A DNA stretch of 5,808 nt from positions 1 through 5,808 of the forward strand of contig JBJHCH010000161.1 of the NCBI GenBank assembly GCA_050485905.1. The letters are read 5' to 3'. The DNA comes from JAWLCA01 sp050485905. GTDB taxonomy: Bacteria; Pseudomonadota; Alphaproteobacteria; Rhodobacterales; Rhodobacteraceae. The position numbers and the translations under genes are program-made. Shown here piece after piece: positions 1 through 5,339 of this stretch. Each line of letters opens with the position of its first letter. The stretch's first letter is position 1. The notes beneath the pieces are model-generated. The model saw only the letters and a program-made list of their open reading frames with translations. It ran no database searches and was not told the origin of the DNA.

Positions 1-311
1 GGCTGGCCGACTGGCTGCGCGACCGCTATCCGGGTGAAATGACCATCGTGATCCAGCACTGGTATGACGATCTGCATGTCGACGGCGACGGCTTCGGCAT
101 CACGCTGAACTTCGGCGACCAGCCGGAACCGCTCTACATCCCCTTCGACGCAATCCGCACCTTCGTCGATCCCTCGGTCGAATTCGGCCTGCGCTTCGAG
201 ACGCACGAAGCCGACGAGGAAGAGGACGAGGACGACGGGCCGGAGACAGAGCCCGATGACCCCGCCGCCAAGGGCGAGGTCGTCAGCCTGGACAGTTTCC
301 GCAAGCACTGA
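1..311 (+). CDS. sspB: SspB family ClpXP adaptor protein, 3' part
   Basis: SspB proteins deliver ssrA-tagged and other substrates to the cytoplasmic ClpXP protease. The open frame runs in from the left edge (first whole codon at 3), so the N-terminus is missing; 102 residues are visible against roughly 150-170 for the family. The visible core contains TLNFGDQPEPL, IPFDAIRTFVDPSVEFGLRF and the preceding IQHWYDDL, which I recognise as the conserved alphaproteobacterial SspB fold region. It is followed by a very acidic linker (EADEEEDEDDGPE) and a short C-terminal tail, GEVVSLDSFRKH. By family knowledge the tail is the ClpX-docking peptide on a flexible linker. The ATG at 39 is an internal Met, because coding continues upstream of it without a stop. 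fumC follows after 88 bp. The family call is firm; the docking role of the tail is inferred. Confidence 0.9.
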   Translation, partial: LADWLRDRYPGEMTIVIQHWYDDLHVDGDGFGITLNFGDQPEPLYIPFDAIRTFVDPSVEFGLRFETHEADEEEDEDDGPETEPDDPAAKGEVVSLDSFRKH

Positions 312-340
312 CGGCCCTGCGGTATACGTCCGCATACCGA

Positions 341-369
341 TTGCCTTCGCCGCCCGCGCGCCCTATGAC
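341..369 (+). promoter_or_regulatory. Candidate sigma-70-type promoter for fumC
   Basis: In the 88-bp gap between sspB and fumC, TTGCCT (341-346) and TATGAC (364-369) are separated by exactly 17 bp. Each hexamer matches the housekeeping consensus at 4 of 6 positions. Transcription would begin near 376, leaving a leader of about 24 nt before the ATG at 400. The spacing is ideal but the matches are moderate, so this is a prediction. If correct, fumC can be expressed independently of sspB. Confidence 0.35.
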
Positions 370-399
370 GGCCCCGCATTCGACCGCGAGGAGGCAGTG

Positions 400-1794
400 A
401 TGACCGCAACCCGTACCGAAACCGACAGCTTCGGCCCGCTGGAGGTTCCCGCCGACAAGTACTGGGGCGCGCAGACCCAGCGGTCGATCCAGAACTTCCC
501 CATCGGGTGGGAGCGGCAGCCGGTCGCCATCATCCGCGCGCTCGGCGCCGTCAAATGGGCCTGCGCCGAGGTCAACATGGCCCAAGGCGACATGGACGAA
601 ACCCTGGGCCGCGCCATCGTCGCCGCCGCAAGGGAAGTGTTCGAGGGCAAGTTCGACGACAATTTCCCCCTCGTCGTCTGGCAGACCGGATCCGGCACGC
701 AGTCGAACATGAACGCGAACGAGGTCATCAGCAATCGCGCCATCGAGATGCTGGGCGGCGAGAAGGGATCGAAGAAGCCCGTCCACCCGAACGACCACTG
801 CAACATGGGCCAGTCGTCGAACGACACCTTCCCCACCGCCATGCATGTCGCCATCGCCATGATGGCCCGCGACACGCTGCTGCCGGGCCTGCGCAAGCTG
901 CACGCCGCCCTTGCCGCGAAGTCCGAGGAATTCCGCGACATCATCAAGATCGGGCGCACCCATACCCAGGACGCCACGCCCCTGACGCTGGGCCAGGAAT
1001 TCGGCGGCTACGCACACCAGGTCGCCAAGGGGATCGAGCGGGTGAAGGCCTGCCTGCCCGACATCCATGAACTGGCGCAGGGCGGCACGGCGGTCGGCAC
1101 CGGGCTCAACACCCGCAAGGGCTTTGCCGAGAAGGTCGCGGCCGAGATCGCGTCGATCACCGGCCTGCCCTTCGTCACCGCCCCCAACAAGTTCGAGGCG
1201 CTGGCCGCCCATGACGCGATGGTCATGTTCTCGGGCGCGCTGAAGACGGTCGCCGCCAGCCTGTTCAAGATCGCCAACGACATGCGGCTTCTGGGCTCCG
1301 GCCCCCGCTCGGGCCTGGGCGAGCTGATCCTGCCGGAGAATGAGCCGGGATCGTCGATCATGCCGGGCAAGGTGAACCCGACGCAGGCCGAGGCGCTGAC
1401 GATGGTCTGCGCCCATGTGATGGGCAACGACGCCGCCGTGGGCTTCGCCGGATCGCAGGGCCATTTCGAGCTGAACGTCTACAACCCGATGATGAGCTAC
1501 AACGTGCTGCAGTCCATGCAACTTCTGGGCGACGCGGCCGGCAGCTTCACCGACAACATGGTTGCGGGCACCCAGGCCAACACCGCGCGGATCGAAAAGC
1601 TGATGAAGGAATCGCTGATGCTGGTCACAGCACTCGCCCCCACCATCGGCTACGACAACGCGACCAAGGTCGCCAAGACCGCGCACAAGAACGGCACGAC
1701 GCTGCGCGAGGAAGCCATCGCGCTCGGCTTCGTCGATGGCGAGACCTTCGACAGGATCGTGCGGCCAGAGGACATGATCGGCCCCAGGGGCTGA
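400..1794 (+). CDS. fumC: Class II fumarate hydratase (fumarase C)
   Basis: FumC reversibly hydrates fumarate to L-malate in the TCA cycle. It is a cytoplasmic homotetramer with no iron-sulfur cluster. The 464-residue product has the usual length and all superfamily signatures: TGSGTQSNMN at 96-105, HPND at 129-132, QSSND at 138-142, GRTHTQDATPLTLGQ around the catalytic-base His188, and GSSIMPGKVNP at 317-327 with the mobile-loop Ser318. These positions agree with the E. coli FumC numbering I recall. The frame stays open upstream to 256, but the start is placed at 400: AGGAGG at 389-394 sits 5 nt before that ATG, and homology begins just after it (SFGPLEVPADKYWGAQTQRS). It lies downstream of sspB with a possible promoter of its own. 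The stop is only 7 bp from the stop of the opposing membrane-protein gene. Confidence 0.97.
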   Translation: MTATRTETDSFGPLEVPADKYWGAQTQRSIQNFPIGWERQPVAIIRALGAVKWACAEVNMAQGDMDETLGRAIVAAAREVFEGKFDDNFPLVVWQTGSGTQSNMNANEVISNRAIEMLGGEKGSKKPVHPNDHCNMGQSSNDTFPTAMHVAIAMMARDTLLPGLRKLHAALAAKSEEFRDIIKIGRTHTQDATPLTLGQEFGGYAHQVAKGIERVKACLPDIHELAQGGTAVGTGLNTRKGFAEKVAAEIASITGLPFVTAPNKFEALAAHDAMVMFSGALKTVAASLFKIANDMRLLGSGPRSGLGELILPENEPGSSIMPGKVNPTQAEALTMVCAHVMGNDAAVGFAGSQGHFELNVYNPMMSYNVLQSMQLLGDAAGSFTDNMVAGTQANTARIEKLMKESLMLVTALAPTIGYDNATKVAKTAHKNGTTLREEAIALGFVDGETFDRIVRPEDMIGPRG

Positions 1795-1801
1795 GGCAAC
1801 C

Positions 1802-2405
1802 TTATCTGAACCGCGTCGCCGCCTCGATCACCGGAATCGCAGCGGCGACACACAAAAGGATGAGGCTGGCTCGCCGGCCCCGGACGACCAGCAGCGCGGC
1901 CAGCGTCGGCAGCAGCAGGAACGATGCGACCGAGCCGACCGGATTCGGCGTGCCGGTCGTTATCTCCAGTTGCACCCCCCCGCTGCATCAGCCAGCTCCC
2001 ATAGGCCAACGCCGCCAGCTCGATCGCGAGCACGCCGCCGATGACCGTCCGGCGCACATGCAGGTAATAGGCGTCGAAATCCGGCCAGTTTTCCGGGGCC
2101 GCCGGAAACACCAGCGCCGAGACGAGGTAGAACCCGCCAACCACGCCAAGCAGCCCGAGCAGTACCAGCAGGTTCAGTGGAACATCCCCATGCAACTCGT
2201 AGAACGCCAGCCAGAAGCTGAGCTGCGACAGCAGGACCACCAACCCCAGCAGCGGCACCAGCCAGCCGATCCGCACGCGGGCATCAGCCACCGCGCTGAC
2301 CCCGAGCCGCAAGCGCAGCGTGCGCGCAAATCCCGCCAGCACCTCCCCCATCGCAAGGCCGAGCAGAAGGCCGAACAGGCGGACGATCAGATCAAAGGCG
2401 CCCAT
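1802..2405 (-). pseudogene. Uncharacterised polytopic membrane protein, frameshifted in a G run
   Basis: I do not recognise a named family. From an ATG at 2405 (weak GGGGAA upstream) the frame encodes hydrophobic segments at about residues 4-26, 46-69, 75-100 and 120-140, with the motif WPDFDAYYLHVRR at 107-119 between the third and fourth. At the seven-G run (plus-strand C 1975-1981, residue 142 onward) the frame turns into arginine/glycine-rich nonsense that runs past the fumC stop to 1650. Removing one G restores QRGVQLEITTGTPNPVGSVA, then two more hydrophobic segments (about 155-174 and 178-195) and a TAA at 1802-1804. That gives a 200-residue protein with six likely transmembrane segments, ending neatly 7 bp from the fumC stop. 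This could be a sequencing error, a true mutation or a slippage site; the sequence alone cannot decide. A GTG at 2444 is a less likely alternative start. The function is unknown. Confidence 0.75.
1975..1981. repeat. Homopolymer tract, seven C (seven G on the coding strand)
   Basis: Seven consecutive C lie inside the minus-strand membrane-protein gene. Six would keep the reading frame open through two further hydrophobic segments to a stop next to fumC; seven breaks it. The tract is therefore the site of the single-base indel. Confidence 0.9.
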
Positions 2406-2553
2406 GGCTTCCCCGCATGCCGTGATGACGTTTTCTTCTCGCACGATCTTTTGCCCCGCGCATCATCCGCCTTGCAGGGCAACGGAACTCGCAAGCCCCT
2501 TGCGCTGTTGTCGCAACGGGCCACTATGGCGTCGGTTGGCAGAGGGATGCGGC
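2406..2553. promoter_or_regulatory. Divergent intergenic region with TTGC/GCAA repeats
   Basis: These 148 bp separate the divergent membrane-protein and peptidase genes and should hold both promoters. No clear -35/-10 pair is visible. The right half is rich in short complementary words: TTGC at 2472 and 2500, and GCAA at 2479, 2491 and 2513. They include an exact 7-bp direct repeat GCAACGG (2479-2485 and 2513-2519) and an inverted repeat TTGCG/CGCAA (2500-2504 and 2512-2516). This may be a binding region for a regulator, but the words are short. Confidence 0.25.
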
Positions 2554-3396
2554 ATGAAGTGGCAGGGTCGGCGCACCAGCAGCAATGTGCAGGACCGGCG
2601 GCGCGGGGGCGGCCCCCGCATGGCTGGTGGTTTGCGCGTCGGCGGCCTGCTGGTCGTCCTGCTGCTCGGCGCGGTCTTCGGCGTGGATGTCACGCCCCTG
2701 CTGACCGGCGGCGGCCAGATGGTGTCAGAGGCGCCGAGCGGACCCAACACCATCGATGACGAGCAAGAGGCCTTTGTCGCCACCGTCCTTGCGGAAACCG
2801 AGGATGTCTGGGGTGCGGTCTTTGCCAACGCGGGCCGGGACTACCCCGAACCCGTTCTTGTGCTTTATGCCGGCGGCACCACCTCGGCCTGCGGCTCGGC
2901 AAGTGCGGCGATGGGGCCGTTCTACTGCCCGAACGACCAGCGGGTCTATCTGGACACCGATTTCTTCCGCGTGCTGGAACAGCAGATGGGCGTCGGCGGC
3001 GATTTCGCCAATGCCTATGTCATCGCGCATGAGGTCGGGCATCATGTGCAGCATGTGCAGGGCATCCTGGCCCGGGTGCACGGGATGCGCCGCCAACTGT
3101 CCCAGGCCGAGGGCAACGCCCTGTCGGTGCGGGTGGAACTGCAGGCCGATTGCTACGCCGGCCTCTGGGCGCATCACGCCGGCCCCCGGCTGCAGGTGAC
3201 GGATGCCGACATCCGGCAGGCGCTGGAAACCGCCGCCCGGATCGGCGACGACGCCCTGCAGCGGGCCTCTGGGGGCCAGGTGGTGCCCGACAGCTTCACC
3301 CACGGCACGTCGGACCAGCGGCAGCGCTGGTTCTTCACCGGCTATCAGTCCGGCAACCCCGCCGCCTGCGACACCTTTGCCGCGCGGGAGCTTTGA
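2554..3396 (+). CDS. ypfJ: Neutral zinc metallopeptidase, YpfJ family
   Basis: The 280-residue product matches the putative neutral zinc metallopeptidases (Pfam Zn_peptidase, YpfJ-like; E. coli YpfJ is of similar length). The N-terminus MKWQGRRTSSNVQDRR is typical, followed by one hydrophobic segment at about 29-44. This suggests a membrane anchor with the catalytic domain outside the cytoplasm. The zinc motif is HEVGHHVQH at 159-167 (H159, catalytic E160, H163), and ELQADCYAGLW at 195-205 supplies acidic residues E195 and D199, one of which is the likely third ligand. The segments SACGSASAAMGPFYCPNDQ and GYQSGNPAACDTF near the end are also family-typical. The start at 2554 follows AGAGGG (2541-2546) by 7 nt; the open frame before it is not homologous. 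Substrates are unknown in the family. The DUF4169 gene starts 2 nt after its stop, so the two are probably co-transcribed. Confidence 0.92.
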   Translation: MKWQGRRTSSNVQDRRRGGGPRMAGGLRVGGLLVVLLLGAVFGVDVTPLLTGGGQMVSEAPSGPNTIDDEQEAFVATVLAETEDVWGAVFANAGRDYPEPVLVLYAGGTTSACGSASAAMGPFYCPNDQRVYLDTDFFRVLEQQMGVGGDFANAYVIAHEVGHHVQHVQGILARVHGMRRQLSQAEGNALSVRVELQADCYAGLWAHHAGPRLQVTDADIRQALETAARIGDDALQRASGGQVVPDSFTHGTSDQRQRWFFTGYQSGNPAACDTFAAREL

Positions 3397-3398
3397 GC

Positions 3399-3584
3399 GT
3401 GGCCGAGATCGTGAACCTGCGGCAAAGGCGCAAGGCGGCGGACCGCGCCGCCGCCCGCGCCAAGGCCGACCAGAACGCCGCCCGCCACGGCCGGTCAAGG
3501 GCCGAGAAGGAACTGGACCGCGCACGGACGGAAAAGGCCAAGCGCGACCTCGACGCCCACGCCCGCGACCGGCCCGCGGATTGA
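3399..3584 (+). CDS. DUF4169 family small charged protein
   Basis: This is a 61-residue protein. It begins MAEIVNLRQRRKAADRAAARAKADQNAARHGRSRAEKELDRAR when the GTG start is read as Met. That pattern (EIVNLRxxRK, a long Ala/Arg/Lys helix, then GRSKAEK-like residues) is what I know as DUF4169, found mainly in alphaproteobacteria with no assigned function. It is strongly basic and probably a single long helix or coiled coil, and Asp becomes frequent toward the C-terminus. The GTG at 3399 is chosen because the family N-terminus starts there and GGGAG at 3386-3390 lies 8 nt upstream. The ribosome-binding site is inside the end of the peptidase gene, which suggests translational coupling. The protein is too short for confident function prediction. 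Its stop is 10 bp from the stop of the opposing gene. Confidence 0.82.
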   Translation: MAEIVNLRQRRKAADRAAARAKADQNAARHGRSRAEKELDRARTEKAKRDLDAHARDRPAD

Positions 3585-3594
3585 ACCGCGCCGC

Positions 3595-4152
3595 TCAGTC
3601 AGACCGGGCAAAGAACCTTTCCGCCGGCACCGCCGCCGCCAACCGCCCGGCGGCCAGCCATTCGGCCTCCCACGGCGCGTCGGAGGCGATCAGCACCACC
3701 CCGTCGCCCGGCACCCGGCCCAACGCCGCGCGCAAGCCCCGTGCCACGTCGCCAAATGCCGCAAACGGGCGCGGCGCGGGATGGGCCGCATCCAGCAGCC
3801 CCGGATTGGCCGCCAGCAACCCCTCGGGCACAATCGCCTGCGCCAGCCCGATCCGCTCCACCGACCTCAGCGCGACCAGCCGCTCGGCCTCTGCCACAGG
3901 GATCCGCCGGGCGCTGTCCGGGCGCAGCGCGTTCGACGAGAACAGGAACGCGATCACATCCCGCCCCGACGCCGCCCGCACCCCGGCATAGGTGCGATAG
4001 TCCAGCCCCAGTTCCTTTGCCCGCGCCACACGCAGCCGCACCACCTCGATCGGCAGCGTCGGCATCAGCTCTGCCCGCGCCACCTGCCAGCAATGCCGCC
4101 GCCAGCCCTGGCCCGCCAGTTCCGGCCCGCGATTATGTCCGATCCCCGCCAT
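3595..4152 (-). CDS. Hypothetical protein with N-terminal GIGHNRGP motif
   Basis: I recognise the type but no function. The 185-residue product begins MAGIGHNRGPEL. A short IGHNxGP peptide at the N-terminus recurs, as I recall, in many otherwise unrelated small alphaproteobacterial proteins. Next come WRRHCWQVARAEL (17-29) and a helical stretch, LPIEVVRLRVARAKELGLDYRTYAGVR (33-59), which could be helix-turn-helix-like. Then comes GRDVIAFLFSSNALR (63-77), and after about residue 88 an Ala/Leu-rich half with PGDGVVLIASDAPWEAEWL (148-166). No membrane segment, signal peptide or metal motif is evident. The start at 4152 has GGAGG (complement of 4158-4162) 5 nt upstream; the longer frame to 4404 would run antisense through the RHH gene and is rejected. 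It is divergent from the RHH gene across a 130-bp region holding an operator-like repeat array, and so may share regulation with it. Confidence 0.8.
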   Translation of the reverse strand: MAGIGHNRGPELAGQGWRRHCWQVARAELMPTLPIEVVRLRVARAKELGLDYRTYAGVRAASGRDVIAFLFSSNALRPDSARRIPVAEAERLVALRSVERIGLAQAIVPEGLLAANPGLLDAAHPAPRPFAAFGDVARGLRAALGRVPGDGVVLIASDAPWEAEWLAAGRLAAAVPAERFFARSD

Positions 4153-4211
4153 CGCATCCTCCGTTTGGGTCACACTGGCGCAGGCCGCGGGCTTCCGCAA
4201 CGGGTGCGCAT

Positions 4212-4260
4212 CAACGTATGCACGTGATATGCACGCGATGTGTACGTGAATCATACGTTG
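4212..4260. promoter_or_regulatory. Candidate operator: 11-bp tandem repeats inside a 9-bp inverted repeat
   Basis: Between the divergent IGHN and RHH genes lie three head-to-tail 11-mers: ATGCACGTGAT (4218-4228), ATGCACGCGAT (4229-4239) and GTGTACGTGAA (4240-4250). The second differs from the first at one base and the third at three. The core ACGT/ACGC recurs at 4222, 4233, 4244 and 4255, always 11 bp apart, which is one turn of DNA. CAACGTATG (4212-4220) and CATACGTTG (4252-4260) form a perfect inverted repeat around the array. On the minus strand TATGAT (4255-4250) is a 5/6 match to a -10 box, but no good -35 accompanies it. Ribbon-helix-helix repressors commonly bind helically phased short repeats at their own promoters, so autoregulation by the adjacent RHH protein is a reasonable inference. 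Confidence 0.55.
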
Positions 4261-4282
4261 GATTCCGACCCCGTGGGGCACG

Positions 4283-4510
4283 ATGACCGGACGGCCACAG
4301 AAACACTCGCTGACCCTGCGCGGCCACCGCACCAGCGTCTCGCTGGAGCCGGAATTCTGGCAGGCGTTTCGCGACATCGCACATGAAAAAGGCCGCCCGA
4401 TCAACGATCTGGCGGCCGAGATTGATGCGGCTCGCGGCGATGTGGGTCTGGCCTCTGCGATCCGGGTCCACGTGCTGGCGCACTACCGCTCAACCGGCGT
4501 CGGCCCGTAG
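4283..4510 (+). CDS. Ribbon-helix-helix (RHH_4-type) DNA-binding protein
   Basis: This 75-residue protein fits the small ribbon-helix-helix family (Pfam RHH_4). The strand region is SLTLRGHRTSVSLE (9-22), the first helix EFWQAFRDIAHEKG (24-37) and the second INDLAAEIDAARG (40-52), then GLASAIRVHVLAHY (55-68). The phrases RGHRTSVSLE and EFW are what I recognise from this family. Such proteins dimerise so that paired beta strands enter the DNA major groove; Arg13, Arg16, Thr17 and Ser18 are the likely base-contacting region. The ATG at 4283 has only a weak site upstream (TGGGG, 4274-4278). The phased repeat array 4212-4260 ends 22 bp before the start codon, a suitable place for autorepression. 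Its last 21 bp overlap the 3' end of olsB on the opposite strand. No toxin partner is adjacent, so an antitoxin role is not indicated. Confidence 0.87.
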   Translation: MTGRPQKHSLTLRGHRTSVSLEPEFWQAFRDIAHEKGRPINDLAAEIDAARGDVGLASAIRVHVLAHYRSTGVGP

Positions 4511-5248
4511 CAGGCGCGCGCGCCCGGGCGGGATCGCACTGATCTCCAGCCCCGTGAAAACATGCAGCGTATTCAGGTCGTTATCCACAACGGCATGGTC
4601 GCTGACCCAGCCCCCCATGACCAGATAGCTGCGCAAAAGCGGCGGCATCCCCAGCATCGCCCGCCGCGCATCCGGCCGCTGCCTCCGAAGAAGTTTCGCG
4701 AACCGAAACACCTCCGGCGCCTTCACCCGCGGCAACCACCGCTTCGGCGCCAGATGCTTCTCGCGCAGCAGCGCAAAGGCATCTCGGTACCCCTCCGCCT
4801 CGACCCCGGCGAACGAGGAACAGCCGAACAGCATCTCCACGCCCTCTTCGCCCACATAGCGCGTCATCGCCCCCCACGCGACGCGCAGGATATCCGGATC
4901 GCGCCAGGCGGGATGGATGCAGAAGCGCCCCATCTCGACCATCTTGCCCTTGAAATCGCGCAGTTTTTCCAGGTCGTAATATTGTGCCGAGTAGCTTTTC
5001 CCGACCTCGTCGCCACCCGACAGGGGCAGCAGGCGGAAGCAGCAGACAAGTGTTCCGGTCTTCGTCTCCTCGACCAGAACGTGGCGACAGACGCCGTCGA
5101 AACGGTCGGCATCAACACTGCCGTCCTCCTGCGTATCAGCGCCACGCCGCGCGCGAAAGGCGAGGTAACGCAACTGCTGGGCGCGGGTAAGATCGGCCTC
5201 GGTTTCCGCGAAACGGGCGGCGAAGCGCCCCTTGCGAAGTGACAGCAT
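4490..5248 (-). CDS. olsB: L-ornithine N-alpha-acyltransferase (OlsB), GNAT superfamily
   Basis: OlsB transfers a 3-hydroxyacyl group from acyl carrier protein to the alpha-amino group of ornithine. This gives lyso-ornithine lipid, the first step of phosphorus-free ornithine lipid synthesis at the cytoplasmic membrane. The 252-residue product has family features: FAARFAETEADLTRAQQLRYLAFR (9-32), VGKSYSAQYYDLEKL (82-96), the GNAT core strand and helix VEMGRFCIHPAWRDPDILRVAW (104-125), LFGCSSFAG (140-148), and a long C-terminal block from MPPLLRSYLVMGGWVSDHAV to NTLHVFTGLEISAIPP (201-241). The start at 5248 is supported by AAAGGA (complement of 5257-5262) 8 nt upstream. The second-step enzyme OlsA, often next to olsB, is not on either side here. 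It diverges from msrB across 91 bp. A general GNAT acyltransferase is the fallback call. Confidence 0.85.
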   Translation of the reverse strand: MLSLRKGRFAARFAETEADLTRAQQLRYLAFRARRGADTQEDGSVDADRFDGVCRHVLVEETKTGTLVCCFRLLPLSGGDEVGKSYSAQYYDLEKLRDFKGKMVEMGRFCIHPAWRDPDILRVAWGAMTRYVGEEGVEMLFGCSSFAGVEAEGYRDAFALLREKHLAPKRWLPRVKAPEVFRFAKLLRRQRPDARRAMLGMPPLLRSYLVMGGWVSDHAVVDNDLNTLHVFTGLEISAIPPGRARLLRADAG

Positions 5249-5266
5249 CGCTTCTGTCCTTTCACC

Positions 5267-5296
5267 TTGGCAGCCGAAATCGGCTCCTTACATATG
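5267..5296 (+). promoter_or_regulatory. Candidate msrB promoter with TTGGCA -35 box
   Basis: TTGGCA (5267-5272) matches the -35 consensus at 5 of 6 positions. The best -10 candidate is CATATG (5291-5296), 18 bp downstream, with only 3 of 6 matches; the pair is therefore half convincing. The spacer holds a palindrome (5272-5285). The leader to the msrB ATG at 5340 would be about 35-40 nt. Confidence 0.3.
5272..5285. promoter_or_regulatory. Palindrome AGCCGA-AA-TCGGCT in the olsB/msrB divergent region
   Basis: This is a perfect inverted repeat with 6-bp arms and a 2-bp centre, lying 24 bp upstream of the olsB start codon and inside the putative msrB promoter spacer. A dimeric regulator bound here could affect both genes. 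The arms are short and no U tract follows on either strand, so it is not a terminator. Confidence 0.35.
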
Positions 5297-5318
5297 GCGG
5301 GGCGACGCTAGCATGCAA
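5289..5318 (-). promoter_or_regulatory. Weak candidate olsB promoter
   Basis: Read on the minus strand, TTGCAT (5318-5313) and TATGTA (5294-5289) are 18 bp apart, each with 3 of 6 consensus matches. It would place the palindrome 5272-5285 at about the transcription start. It is a weak call, made mainly on spacing and position. Confidence 0.2.
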
Positions 5319-5339
5319 CCCGTGACAGAGAGGCGACAG

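Noticed and set aside
320..339. Hairpin CGGTAT/ATACCG with an 8-nt loop just after sspB, as a terminator
   Set aside because: The stem is only 6 bp, half A/T, with no U tract, too weak to call an intrinsic terminator.
256..399. 48-residue N-terminal extension of fumC
   Set aside because: It overlaps the end of sspB, resembles no fumarase sequence, and the strong AGGAGG lies just before the ATG at 400.
283..1686. A 467-codon open frame antisense to fumC
   Set aside because: It lies entirely opposite a clear fumC, its product is a low-complexity Gly/Arg/Val/Asp mix with no family resemblance, and long antisense frames are common in GC-rich coding DNA.
1860..2759. 299-codon plus-strand frame across the membrane-protein region
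   Set aside because: The product is an Arg/Gln/Pro/His-rich shadow of the minus-strand hydrophobic gene and crosses into the peptidase gene in the wrong frame.
3599..4093. 164-codon Gly/Ala-rich minus-strand frame and plus-strand frames in the same stretch
   Set aside because: These are out-of-frame readings of the IGHN gene; that gene has a good ribosome site and a non-repetitive, natural-looking product.
4283..4510. RHH gene as the antitoxin of a toxin-antitoxin pair
   Set aside because: There is no small partner gene in the same direction; the next gene is olsB on the opposite strand, and the sequence fits the stand-alone RHH_4 type.
4562..5242. 226-codon plus-strand frame opposite olsB
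   Set aside because: The product is a basic, Pro/Gln/His-rich shadow; olsB on the other strand is recognised by sequence.
5291..5316. CATATG, GCTAGC and GCATGC in quick succession, as a cloning scar
   Set aside because: They resemble common restriction sites, but the flanking genes are natural, complete and properly spaced, so chance is the simpler explanation.
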